DNA of 64,000 nucleotides from Streptomyces prunicolor NBRC 13075. GTDB lineage: Bacteria; Actinomycetota; Actinomycetes; Streptomycetales; Streptomycetaceae. Both the position numbers and the translations under genes were made by a program. Positions 32,493-40,313 of this stretch are shown piece after piece. Every line of letters starts with the position of its first letter. Position 1 is the stretch's first letter. The DNA lies in assembly GCF_000367365.1 (NCBI RefSeq), contig NZ_BARF01000088.1:1-64000 (forward strand), read 5' to 3'. The notes under the pieces were generated by a model. That model was not told where the DNA came from. It made no database searches and saw nothing but the letters and a program-made list of their open reading frames with translations.

Positions 32493-33631
32493 GACGCCAG
32501 CTCCGTCGGCGTCTGAGCCGTCGGCGTCTGAGCCGTCGGACTCTGTGCCGTCCGTGACCGGAGCAGGCCACCTCGCCCAGTTGCCCAGCACTCCACGTTG
32601 CGTGCCAGCGCCGAGCGGATCGCGGCGCGGGTGGGGGCCGTGCCGCAGTGCGGTGTTCCCAGGTCGGACGCGAAGGGCAACTCCCGTTGGAAGACCAGCA
32701 GGAGCTCCGCGTAGTCCTGGAGCCGGCGCCGCACCAGCGCGGGGAAGGACGGTCCCTCCAGCAGCGGCAGCAGCAGCCGGTGCACCGCTTCCACGGGGAT
32801 CAGCCGCGGCGGGTGCGGGCGTTCACCGTGGTACTCGGCGAACTCCAGGCAGATGTCGACGACCTCCCGCTGCAGGATGGCCTCGCGCCCGGCGGTCAGC
32901 CAGTACTCGCCCTGGGCGACGCCGGACCTGACCAGGTCGCCCACCGCGCGGGCCACCACGTCCTGCGGCACCATGTCGATCCGTGTCCCGGGCGAGCCCG
33001 GAAGCACCGGGACCTGGCCTTTGACGATCCCGCCCAGCGCCCGGGTCAGGCCCTGCACCCGGGCGATCCGGCCGGTGGACGAGTCGCCCATGACCAGGGA
33101 CGGACGCAGGATGACCCCGGGGGCCTCGGTCGACCGTACGGCCTCCTCGGCCGCCGTCTTGGAGGCGAGGTAGGCCGCCGCCCCGGGGAAGCGCTCCTGT
33201 TCCTCGGGCGCGAGCGGGTTCGCCACGAACGCGGTGCTCATGTAGAAGAAGGGCGCGTCGGCGCGGGCCGCCAGGTCGAGCATCGACCGGGTGCCGTCCA
33301 GGTTGGTGCGCCAGATGTCGGCCGGGGTCAGCCGCCAGTTGGTGGCCGCGGCGGAGTGCACCACCACGTCCACCTCGGCGGCGAGGTCCAGCCGCTGAGC
33401 GGGCGAGAGCCCCAGACCGGGGGCTCTCAGATCCGCCGTCACCTCCCGTACCCGGGGGTCGTCCAGCGGTGCCCGGTGACGCAGGCAGATCAGGTCGTAG
33501 TCGTCGCAGAGCTCGTCGATCAGTGCCTGGCCGAGCACTCCGGCGGCGCCGGTGAGCAGCAGGGTGGGGCGTTGACTTCGAGGGCGGGACGGGCGGGACG
33601 AGTGGGATGGACCGGTGGGTTCTGGCGGCAT
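32489..33631 (-). CDS. NAD(P)-dependent acyl-thioester reductase-like SDR
   Basis: This extended short-chain dehydrogenase (380 residues) resembles thioester-reductase/fatty-acyl-reductase domains of the NAD-binding-4 type. The cofactor motif is LLLTGAAGVLGQALI. The active site has Ser/Thr in FFYMSTAFVAN and the Tyr-x3-Lys in AAYLASKTAAEEAV, with the typical VILRPSLVMGDS downstream. Such enzymes reduce an acyl-CoA or acyl-carrier thioester to an aldehyde. It is free-standing, not fused to a synthetase. The C-terminus ends in a (TAQTP)3 tail encoded by 15-bp repeats. Its TGA overlaps the inferred aminotransferase start, which fits aldehyde production followed by amination. Confidence 0.87.
   Translation of the reverse strand: MPPEPTGPSHSSRPSRPRSQRPTLLLTGAAGVLGQALIDELCDDYDLICLRHRAPLDDPRVREVTADLRAPGLGLSPAQRLDLAAEVDVVVHSAAATNWRLTPADIWRTNLDGTRSMLDLAARADAPFFYMSTAFVANPLAPEEQERFPGAAAYLASKTAAEEAVRSTEAPGVILRPSLVMGDSSTGRIARVQGLTRALGGIVKGQVPVLPGSPGTRIDMVPQDVVARAVGDLVRSGVAQGEYWLTAGREAILQREVVDICLEFAEYHGERPHPPRLIPVEAVHRLLLPLLEGPSFPALVRRRLQDYAELLLVFQRELPFASDLGTPHCGTAPTRAAIRSALARNVECWATGRGGLLRSRTAQSPTAQTPTAQTPTELAS
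32505..32549. repeat. 15-bp repeat, three copies, encoding the reductase C-terminal tail
   Basis: GTCGGCGTCTGAGCC occurs twice without change (32505-32534) and once diverged (32535-32549). In the minus-strand reductase frame it encodes TAQTP repeats just before the stop. Confidence 0.9.
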
Positions 33632-33709
33632 GGTTCGGGAACTCCCATCGGGTGGAGGGGTGTTGGAGTGGGGTGGGAGGCGGTCGTGGAGAGGTGAGGA
33701 GTCGTGCCC

Positions 33710-33727
33710 GGGATCGGGATCGGGATC
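33710..33727. repeat. GGGATC hexamer, three copies
   Basis: Three GGGATC units sit in the 99-base gap between the acyl-CoA-dehydrogenase-like gene and the reductase gene, just after the stop of the former. No hairpin or promoter is obvious with it. Confidence 0.8.
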
Positions 33728-33730
33728 GGA

Positions 33731-34861
33731 TCAGGCGACGGTGAGCGGGCCGTCCGCCAGGTGGGCCGCCAGCGGGCCGGTCATCCTGCACCGTGCGGGC
33801 GGGTGCAGGGACAGCCCGTTGGCGCAGGCCGCGAGGTGTCCGACCTCGTCCGAGCTCATGAAGTTGAGGCCGCCGAGCAGCTCCACCGCCCGCGGGACGA
33901 TGCGGGCAAGGGCGTCCTGCACGCAGTACCGCACGTACAGCGAGTCGGCGAGCGTCGACTCGTCCGGGCGGCCCTCGTCGAGCCGACGCGCGACGCCCTC
34001 CGCGGCGGCCATCGCGCCCTCGGCCTCCACCAGCAGCCGGACCCGCTCGGACTCGGGCACCCGCTCGTTGCCCAGCACCCGCTCCACCAGCGCACTGGCG
34101 ACCCCGAGATAGCTCCCCGTCATCAGCAGCTCGAACCAGACCAGCCCCGCGGTCTGCAGTTCGTCCAGGCGCCCCTCCGTGGCCGAGGTACGCAGCAGCA
34201 GCTCCGGCGGTACCAGCACATCCGTGAGGGTGACCTGGTCGCTCTCCGCTCCCGACAGGAAGGAGCTGGACCAGAAACCGCTGACGCTCACGCCCTCGCT
34301 CTCGGCGGGCACCAACGCCACCGCCAGCTCGTCACGTGCTCCCCGCTCACCGGGTACCAGGACACTGGCGGTGAGCAGATCCATGGACCGGGCTAGGCTG
34401 CACGGCCGCTTCACCCCGCTGATCCGCACCCCGTCGGGTCCCACCGTGGCGGTCATCGACGGGGAGAGGATGCCGGCGCCCGGACGCCCCTCGGCGAAGC
34501 CGGAGGCCACCAGGCGGTTGCCGGAGGCCACTCCTTCGACGAGCATCCACTCCAGGCCCTCGCCGTCGGTGACCAGGCCGACCAGGGTGGCCATGGAGAA
34601 GTGGTGCATCGTGGTGGCCACCGCCAGGGACGGCGACCTGCTGCCCAGGGCACGCTGCACCCGCAGGGCGTCCAGCGCGGTGGCGCCCTTCCCCTTGCAG
34701 GAGACCGGCACCACGAGCCCCGGACCGCCACTGTCGCGGAAGAGCCCGATACCGGGGCTGCGCGGACTCTCCAGCTCCATGAGCGGCACCGCCCGCAGAC
34801 TCTCGTCGAGCCCCGGCAGCAACTTCGTCAGTACGGCGCGTTCGCGCTCCAGAAACCTCAT
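33731..34861 (-). CDS. Acyl-CoA dehydrogenase-fold protein, divergent
   Basis: This 376-residue protein has the acyl-CoA dehydrogenase layout: an N-terminal helical part, a middle beta domain (GRPGAGILSPSMTATVGPDGVRISGVKRPCS is the flavin/substrate strand region) and a C-terminal helical domain (about 230-370). It is divergent, and the usual catalytic Glu and the C-terminal flavin motif are not clear to me. It could be a dehydrogenase of an acyl thioester or a flavin-dependent N- or C-monooxygenase of the same fold, which would explain the flavin reductase in the operon. The ATG follows AGGGGA. The open frame continues upstream through a 9-bp repeat array, but the ribosome site favours this start. 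Confidence 0.75.
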   Translation of the reverse strand: MRFLERERAVLTKLLPGLDESLRAVPLMELESPRSPGIGLFRDSGGPGLVVPVSCKGKGATALDALRVQRALGSRSPSLAVATTMHHFSMATLVGLVTDGEGLEWMLVEGVASGNRLVASGFAEGRPGAGILSPSMTATVGPDGVRISGVKRPCSLARSMDLLTASVLVPGERGARDELAVALVPAESEGVSVSGFWSSSFLSGAESDQVTLTDVLVPPELLLRTSATEGRLDELQTAGLVWFELLMTGSYLGVASALVERVLGNERVPESERVRLLVEAEGAMAAAEGVARRLDEGRPDESTLADSLYVRYCVQDALARIVPRAVELLGGLNFMSSDEVGHLAACANGLSLHPPARCRMTGPLAAHLADGPLTVA

Positions 34862-34913
34862 GTGCTCCCCTGCTCCGGGACGACCCGGTCGCGCTGGACC
34901 CCGTCCGGCGGAC

Positions 34914-34985
34914 GGGAATGACGGCAATGGCGTGACTGGCAGGACTGGCTGGACTGGCGGGACTGGCAGCAATGGCGGGAATGGT
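34914..34985. repeat. 9-bp tandem repeat, eight degenerate copies
   Basis: Eight nonamers of the type NGGACTGGC/GGGAATGGC fill the gap between the DUF2156 gene (ends 34996) and the acyl-CoA-dehydrogenase-like gene. On the minus strand they are in frame with the latter and would encode a Pro/Val/Leu tripeptide run if translation began earlier. Confidence 0.88.
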
Positions 34986-34995
34986 TGGCCAGGCC

Positions 34996-35967
34996 CTACA
35001 GCGCCCGGGTCGCGCGCAGCAGCTGCCACACCGCCGAAGGACCGGGCCGCCCCTGGAAGGCGATGTACTCGGGCAGCACCACATGGGGCGCCCATTTCCG
35101 CTTGTACTCGAGCTGTGCCGCGGCCGGGTAGATCCGTCCGCCGTGCTGGGCGAGCAGCCGCACGCAGCGCGTGAAAGTACGGCTCGCACACGGCAGTTCG
35201 TGCTCGTCGGAGAGACCGGTGAACGGCGTGAAACCGAAGTGCAGCCAGCCCGCGCCGTCGGCCGACATCCGCTCCATCGCGGTCGCGTTCAGCGCCTCCA
35301 TCACCCCGGGTGGAGCGTCCGGGGAACGCCGGCTGAGGTCGTGGAGCCAGCCCGGTCGGCTGCCGAAGACCGGTGAGTAACTGATGTACCCGAGGGCCAC
35401 CCCGCCGATCCGCCCCACGAACAACCGCCGGTGCCGCTGGGCCAGCCCGGTCCGCTCCCCCACCAGGAACCGCAGCTCCTTGGCACCGCCCTTGCCCTGG
35501 AGCCAGGCCCGGTCGATCAGATCCAGTTCGTTCTGCACCTCGTCGTCGGCGACGGAGGAAGCCTCGACCACCTCGAGGCCGGCACGCCGGGCCCTGGATA
35601 TCTTGTTCCGCAGCCGTACGAAGGCCGATCCGCGCAGCGTGAACCGGGCCAGGTCGACCGCGTACGACGCCCCCAGCTGGTTCACCGTGAACCCGTGCGC
35701 CCCGTACAACTCCGCGTCGGCCCGCTGCAGTTGTACGGCCACCAGCCGCCGCGGCCGGGCCTGCGCCGCGAAGGCGTCCAGCAGACCGGCGCGCTGCTCC
35801 TCGGCCGCGAAGGGGCCCGCGAACTGCAGCAGGTGCCGCCCCGACCGGCGATAGACACAGGTGCCGTCGAAGCGCGGATCTCGGAAGTATTCATTGCCCT
35901 GATTGAGGGCGAGGAACGAGCTCGGATTGTCGCTGTGCCGGACCAGGGTCTCAAAGACGGACGGCAT
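34996..35967 (-). CDS. DUF2156 (MprF/LPG-synthase C-domain) aminoacyltransferase-like protein
   Basis: This soluble 323-residue protein matches the C-terminal catalytic domain of MprF-type aminoacyl-phosphatidylglycerol synthases: FLALNQGNEYFRD, FVRLRNKISRARRAGLEVVE, the characteristic HDLSRRSPDAPPGVMEALN and WLHFGFTPFTGL. The membrane flippase half of MprF is absent. Related stand-alone proteins transfer amino acids from aminoacyl-tRNA to lipids or small molecules. An AAGGGG site precedes the ATG at 35967, which lies 17 bases inside the upstream gene. In this operon it might acylate the amine made by the reductase and aminotransferase, which is inference. Confidence 0.88.
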   Translation of the reverse strand: MPSVFETLVRHSDNPSSFLALNQGNEYFRDPRFDGTCVYRRSGRHLLQFAGPFAAEEQRAGLLDAFAAQARPRRLVAVQLQRADAELYGAHGFTVNQLGASYAVDLARFTLRGSAFVRLRNKISRARRAGLEVVEASSVADDEVQNELDLIDRAWLQGKGGAKELRFLVGERTGLAQRHRRLFVGRIGGVALGYISYSPVFGSRPGWLHDLSRRSPDAPPGVMEALNATAMERMSADGAGWLHFGFTPFTGLSDEHELPCASRTFTRCVRLLAQHGGRIYPAAAQLEYKRKWAPHVVLPEYIAFQGRPGPSAVWQLLRATRAL

Positions 35968-36445
35968 CGGCACCCCTTCGGGATTCACCGGAATTCTCTC
36001 CGGTCGAATGCGAGTACGCCCGCTCGAAATCGACGTACGCCGGATGCGGATGCGGTTCAAAAAGCACCCCGAACGGCTTGAGTGAATTCCCGAACAGGGC
36101 ACGGTCTCCCAGCAGGTGCAGAGGGAGAGCGAGCAGCGCCCATTCCGGCTTCACCAGCAGCGCCCACAGACCGGCGACGACGCCCGCGGTCACGAGGCTG
36201 TGCATGGTGTTGTACGCCACGAAGTACCAGCGCGAGATACGCCCGTCCCGGCTTCTCCGGAATGCCAGGGCGCCGGGGAGATAGCCGATGGCGTCGATGA
36301 CGACGAAGAGCGCGATGAACACCGCCCACCGGATCTCCGAAAAATGCCGCACGGCGAGCGCGGAACATACGGCCAGGCCACCCAGCCATTCCAAGCGCAG
36401 CAGCAGGAAGGTGGTTCTCGTCTCGAATCTGTTTTCCGCATCCAT
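35951..36445 (-). CDS. Small integral membrane protein, DUF4260-like
   Basis: This 164-residue protein has about four membrane helices (LLLRLEWLGGLAVCSALAV, then VFIALFVVIDAIGYLPGAL, SLVTAGVVAGLWALL and a short LLALPLHLLGD segment). The pattern of an N-terminal LLRLE and a late LLGDRALFGNSLKPFG resembles DUF4260 proteins, whose function is unknown. The ATG at 36445 is chosen because GGAGG lies five bases upstream; an earlier ATG (36463) has none. It is the first gene of the leftward operon, so the promoter must lie in the AT-rich gap 36446-36584. Confidence 0.8.
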   Translation of the reverse strand: MDAENRFETRTTFLLLRLEWLGGLAVCSALAVRHFSEIRWAVFIALFVVIDAIGYLPGALAFRRSRDGRISRWYFVAYNTMHSLVTAGVVAGLWALLVKPEWALLALPLHLLGDRALFGNSLKPFGVLFEPHPHPAYVDFERAYSHSTGENSGESRRGADAVRL

Positions 36446-36584
36446 GTGCCCTCCACCCTTCACCCTTGTTTACGGGGGAAGCGAAGGAAACCCTCACAGG
36501 AAAACAAATACAGAATTAATCACTTTTACGATAACCCCACGATGCCGGAGTCGGTTGCGAGGGGTCGGTGGCCTCATGTCCGGG
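36446..36584 (-). promoter_or_regulatory. AT-rich promoter region of the leftward biosynthetic operon
   Basis: This gap is strikingly A/T-rich at 36500-36535 compared with its surroundings. On the minus strand it reads GTTATCGTAAAAGTG followed by TTAATTCTGTATTTG. GTTATC also occurs in the dyad before the sigma factor gene at 21841. No housekeeping-type -35/-10 pair stands out, so an alternative sigma factor or an activator may be needed. Confidence 0.45.
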
Positions 36585-37256
36585 TCACCCCTGCTGCTCC
36601 TCGCCCAGCAGGAGCCCCGAGTCGCGGCGCCAGGCTTCGCCCTCGGGTGTCCAGGTGACGCGGGTGCCGAGGGTGATCCAGACGCCGAACTGTCCGGGAG
36701 ACAGCTCAGCGTGCTGCTGCACCCAGACGCTGTTCAGGCAGAGTTGCACGCCGCAGTTCTTGGAATCGGACAGGCCGCGCCAGCCGCAGTTCCAGCTGAC
36801 GTCCAGACTCAGTGGCCCGAGCGCGGAGACCATCCGGTCCAGTTCCTCCTCGGTGGCGTCGTCCTCGGGCTCGCTGTCGGCGGTACCGAAGGGCAGGGTC
36901 GTGTCCAGGGAGAGCATCACGCCCTCGGGCAGCGGCCAGAGGTCGGCCAGCTCGGGGCCAAGACGTAGGTCCGCCGTGAGCCACGACCTCGGCTGCTCCG
37001 CGTCGAACGCGATGGCATCACGGCGCACGAGTTCGTCCAGGAAGGGGAAGACGACGGGATCCCGGTCCGCGACCATGCGGGCGGTGCCGAAGGAACGAAG
37101 AGCGTACGCGTACTGCTCGGCCGTGCTGATCGGTTCCAGCCGGGGCCAGGGGTCGGTGGACCAGTCGGCCAGATCGCGCATGATCGCCCGCGCCCGCGCC
37201 AGCGCACTCGCGGCGTCGGGAAAGGATTCGAGCACTGGATAGAGCATCGAGGCCAA
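36585..37256 (-). CDS. Hypothetical protein
   Basis: I do not recognise this 223-residue protein. It is acidic, has no signal peptide or membrane helix, and has two Trp-rich segments (SLDVSWNCGWRGLSDSKNCG and VTWTPEGEAWRRDSG). The start is a TTG at 37256 with AAAGG eight bases upstream; ATG 37247 is the alternative. Codon use is normal for the window. It lies upstream of the biosynthetic operon on the same strand, but the AT-rich promoter gap separates it, so it is probably independent. Confidence 0.75.
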   Translation of the reverse strand: MASMLYPVLESFPDAASALARARAIMRDLADWSTDPWPRLEPISTAEQYAYALRSFGTARMVADRDPVVFPFLDELVRRDAIAFDAEQPRSWLTADLRLGPELADLWPLPEGVMLSLDTTLPFGTADSEPEDDATEEELDRMVSALGPLSLDVSWNCGWRGLSDSKNCGVQLCLNSVWVQQHAELSPGQFGVWITLGTRVTWTPEGEAWRRDSGLLLGEEQQG

Positions 37257-37741
37257 GAAGCGTGCCTTTCGGGGACAGGGACAGGGGCGGACGCGCCGTC
37301 GCCGTACGCATCCGCCCGCGTCCCGGGGATCACAGCTCGAGGTCGGACAGCGGTGGGCGGTTCAGCAGGAGTGCCCGTTCGGTGAAGAGTAGGCATGTCC
37401 CTCGACGCGGCCTTCGTCGGCGTCGCGGATCCGGACCCGCCACGGCGAGGTCGTCTTCCACGAGCACCCGCGGAGGCAGACCGTCAGGTGCGGTCGTCGT
37501 GCTGATCTCAACCCCCCGGATCAGGTCGAACCGTCCAACGGCGGTTTGCCGCGGCCGGATTGCGGCTAGGGTGCTGACGGCTCACGCCGAGGCGCACGGG
37601 CCGGGAGCGGGGATCCGCGGGGCGGTCATGGGGTCACGGTCGCCGGAGAGTGCATCGGACACGACGGGGGCTCGGGTTGGATCACGGCGGGCGGCAGCGG
37701 AACAAGGGCACCACCCCAGGTCGACCGGACGCGGTGAACGG
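37257..37741. other. Gene-poor stretch with a possible degraded reading frame
   Basis: No convincing intact gene is present. On the minus strand, frames covering about 37581-37330 give protein-like stretches: first GRFDLIRGVEISTTTAPDGL then, after a shift near 37440, VRIRDADEGRVEGHAYSS. Neither has a start codon or a recognisable family. It may be a decayed gene. Plus-strand TAGGGT at about 37567 could be the -10 box for the PAP2 gene. The PAP2 frame is open from 37262, so part of this stretch may be leader or coding sequence if an earlier start (ATG 37628) is used. Confidence 0.4.
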
Positions 37742-38416
37742 GTGACCGGCCGGCCGGCGCCATCGGTGCTGCCCCCGTCGCTGCGCCCGTGGCTCGGGCT
37801 GATCGCGGTCCTCGCCGCGCTGGTGGTCGGCGCGCTCGGGGTCCTGTACTCCGGTCACAGCGAGCCCGGCACGGTGGACCGGTGGATCATCCAGCCGACG
37901 GCGGACACTCTGGGGCCACCGTGGCGGCGCGTCGCCCTGGCCCTGGACTTCCTGGGGGAGCCCGTGGGGTCGGCGGTGCTGATCGTGGCCGGCGTGGTGG
38001 GCTGTCTGCTGCTTCGGCGTCCCCGCGCGGCGGTGCTGGTCGTGGCCGGCGTCGGCACGACCGTGGGGGCGACCACACTCATCAAGCATCTGGTGGGACG
38101 CACCATCCACGGCCCCGGCAACCTGTCCTACCCGAGTGGGCACACCGCCTTCGCCACCGCGCTCGCCCTCATGGCGGCGCTGCTCGCGACCCGCCGACTC
38201 GGCCTCGGCAGGACGGCCGGCACGTCCTTCGTGCTCGGCTCGGCGCTGGTCGCCGGCGCCGCCATGGGCTGGGCACAGGTCGGACTGGGCGCGCACTATC
38301 CGACCGACGTCCTCGGCGGCTGGTGCACCGCACTGGCGGCGATTCCGGCCACCGCGTGGCTGGTCGACCGGATCGCCGACCGGATGACCGACTCCGGTCG
38401 GCGGGAACACCGCTGA
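37742..38416 (+). CDS. PAP2 family phosphatase (membrane phosphatidate phosphatase-like)
   Basis: This integral membrane phosphatase has 224 residues from GTG 37742. The three PAP2 motifs are present: KHLVGRTIHGP (motif 1, with Thr instead of the usual Arg-Pro), YPSGHTAF (motif 2) and GLGAHYPTDVLGG (motif 3). Five or six hydrophobic helices begin at LGLIAVLAALVVGALG. It probably removes phosphate from a lipid such as phosphatidate or undecaprenyl diphosphate, acting at the outer face of the membrane. An ATG at 37628 would add 38 hydrophilic residues. It is convergent with the exopolysaccharide operon, 12 bases apart, and could help recycle its lipid carrier. Confidence 0.9.
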   Translation: MTGRPAPSVLPPSLRPWLGLIAVLAALVVGALGVLYSGHSEPGTVDRWIIQPTADTLGPPWRRVALALDFLGEPVGSAVLIVAGVVGCLLLRRPRAAVLVVAGVGTTVGATTLIKHLVGRTIHGPGNLSYPSGHTAFATALALMAALLATRRLGLGRTAGTSFVLGSALVAGAAMGWAQVGLGAHYPTDVLGGWCTALAAIPATAWLVDRIADRMTDSGRREHR

Positions 38417-38428
38417 CGTCACGTCACC

Positions 38429-39754
38429 TCACGACAAGCGGCGGAACACCGGCTTCACGGGTCGCCCGACCAGCCAGGGGGTGGGGTCGGCGGCGTCCAG
38501 CGCCTTCCGGTACACCGCACACGCCTCGGCCACCACGTCGACGGTACGGTCGATGTCCTCGTCGTCGAGTGCGTTGCTCACCACGAAGGAGGGGGCCAGC
38601 ACTCCGCCCGCGAGGAGCCGGCGCAGGAACAGGGTGCGGTACTGCTGCGACGGTTGCCCGTTCTCGTCGAGGGTGGCGAAGACCAGGTTGCTGGCCCGGC
38701 CCCGGACGACGAGGTGGTCGCCGACGCCCATGCCGTCCGCGACCTCGCGGACACCGGCGGCCAACCGCTCGCCCAGGGCGTGCAACCGCGCGGTGACCCC
38801 CTCTTCGACGTAGGTGGTCTGCACGGCCATCGCCGCTGCCAGGGAGTGCGTTTCCGCGCCGTGCGTGGTGGACAGCAGGAACACCCGGTCGCCGGAGTGA
38901 CGCAGTCCGCCCCGCTCCATCAGGTCGCGGCGCCCGGCCAGCGCGGAGACGGCGAATCCGTTGCCCAGCGCCTTGCCGAACGTGGAGAGGTCGGGGACGA
39001 CGCCGTACAGGCCCTGGGCGCCCGCCTCGGACCAGCGGAAGCCGGTGATCATCTCGTCGAAGATCAGTACGCAGCCGTACCGGTCGGCCAGCTCGCGCAG
39101 GCCGGCGAGGTAGCCCGGCGGCGGCTCGGTGGCTGTGGCGGGTTCGAGGATCAGGCAGGCGATCTCGTCCGGGTACCGGGTGAGCATCTCCTCCGTGGCG
39201 GCCAGGTCGCCGTAGGGGAAGGAGGCGATGAGGTCGGTGGTGGCCGCCGGAATGCCGGCGGACATGGGTGTGGTGCCGATGAACCAGTCGTCGACGGAGA
39301 AGAACGGGTGGTCGGAGCAGAGGGCCACCCGCGTGCGGCCGGTGGCGGCGCGGGCGAGGCGTACCGCGGCGGAGGTGGCGTCGGAGCCGTTCTTCGCGAA
39401 CTTCACCATCTCGGCGGTCGGCACGGTGGCCAGGAAGCGCTCGGCGGCCTCGACCTCCACGATGGACGGCCGGACGAAGTTGCTGCCGCGGCCGAGTTCC
39501 CGCCGCACGGCCTCGATCACGCGTGGGTGGGCGTGACCGAGGCTGACCGACCGCAGGCCGGAGCCGTACTCGATGTAACGGTTGCCGTCGACGTCCCACA
39601 CGTGGGCACCGCTGCCGTGGCTGATGACCGGGGCCAGGTTCTCGGGGTACTGGTCGTCGCCCTTGGCGTAGGTGTGAGCGCCCCCGGGGATCATGGCGTG
39701 CAGCCGCTCGTTGGCTGTCCGCGACAGGGGCAGGTCAAGCACTTCGGTGTCCAC
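38429..39754 (-). CDS. Class III aminotransferase, glutamate-1-semialdehyde aminomutase-like
   Basis: This PLP enzyme of 441 residues resembles glutamate-1-semialdehyde 2,1-aminomutase: MIPGGAHTYAKGDDQYP at the N-terminus, KNGSDATSAAVRLAR, LIFDEMITGFRWSEAG and the PLP lysine in LSTFGKALGNGFAVS. As the last gene of a polysaccharide operon it is unlikely to serve tetrapyrrole synthesis. It more probably aminates a keto-sugar or a side-chain aldehyde. The similar enzyme at 31091 belongs to another branch of the same family. Its ATG lies eight bases after the epimerase stop. Confidence 0.9.
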   Translation of the reverse strand: MDTEVLDLPLSRTANERLHAMIPGGAHTYAKGDDQYPENLAPVISHGSGAHVWDVDGNRYIEYGSGLRSVSLGHAHPRVIEAVRRELGRGSNFVRPSIVEVEAAERFLATVPTAEMVKFAKNGSDATSAAVRLARAATGRTRVALCSDHPFFSVDDWFIGTTPMSAGIPAATTDLIASFPYGDLAATEEMLTRYPDEIACLILEPATATEPPPGYLAGLRELADRYGCVLIFDEMITGFRWSEAGAQGLYGVVPDLSTFGKALGNGFAVSALAGRRDLMERGGLRHSGDRVFLLSTTHGAETHSLAAAMAVQTTYVEEGVTARLHALGERLAAGVREVADGMGVGDHLVVRGRASNLVFATLDENGQPSQQYRTLFLRRLLAGGVLAPSFVVSNALDDEDIDRTVDVVAEACAVYRKALDAADPTPWLVGRPVKPVFRRLS

Positions 39755-39761
39755 GAGGACC

Positions 39762-40313
39762 TCATCTTTCTCTGTGCTTCAGGACCTCGGCGAGGCTCGG
39801 CGCCTCGCGGTCCCGTTGGGACATCAGTGCAACCGGCAGCGGCCAGGGAATGGCGAGCTCCGGGTCGTCGAAGGCGATGGTGACGTCCTCGGTCGGATCG
39901 TGCGGGCGGTCGATCCGGTACGAGGTGTCGGCGGTGTCGGTCAGTGCCTGAAAACCGTGCGCGCATCCCGCGGGAATGTAAAGAGTTGGCTGTGATTCTC
40001 CTGTGAGTTCAAAGGAAGTCCAATGGCGGTAGGTCGGGGAATCCGGCCGCAGATCCACGACGACGTCGAAGACCCGCCCGTACGAGCACCGCACCAACTT
40101 GGCCTCGCCCGCGCCGGATCGCAGGTGCAGACCGCGCACCACGCCCCGGACCGAGCGGGACAGGCTGTCCTGGACGAAGGCGTCCGGGTCGAGGCCCACC
40201 GAGCGGACCACGTCGGCGTCGAACGTGCGGCAGAAGAAGCCGCGTTCGTCGGCGTACGGCGTCGGTTCGAAGAGGAACGCGCCGGTGATCTCCGGGACTT
40301 CGGTCGCTTTCAT
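39762..40313 (-). CDS. dTDP-4-dehydrorhamnose 3,5-epimerase family protein (RmlC-like)
   Basis: This cupin epimerase has 183 residues. The RmlC features are YADERGFFCRTF, SRSVRGVVRGLHLR (active-site His), VFDVVVDLRPDSPTY and IPAGCAHGFQAL. It epimerises a 4-keto-6-deoxy-nucleotide sugar at C3 and/or C5. With the cytidylyltransferase upstream, the substrate is probably a CDP- rather than dTDP-sugar. A CAGGAG site precedes the ATG, which overlaps the pyruvyl transferase stop as ATGA. Confidence 0.92.
   Translation of the reverse strand: MKATEVPEITGAFLFEPTPYADERGFFCRTFDADVVRSVGLDPDAFVQDSLSRSVRGVVRGLHLRSGAGEAKLVRCSYGRVFDVVVDLRPDSPTYRHWTSFELTGESQPTLYIPAGCAHGFQALTDTADTSYRIDRPHDPTEDVTIAFDDPELAIPWPLPVALMSQRDREAPSLAEVLKHRER

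Noticed and set aside
38429..39754. Assignment as hemL (glutamate-1-semialdehyde aminomutase)
   Set aside because: The protein has that family signature, but its place at the end of a sugar-modifying operon and the absence of other tetrapyrrole genes make a sugar or side-chain aminotransferase more likely.
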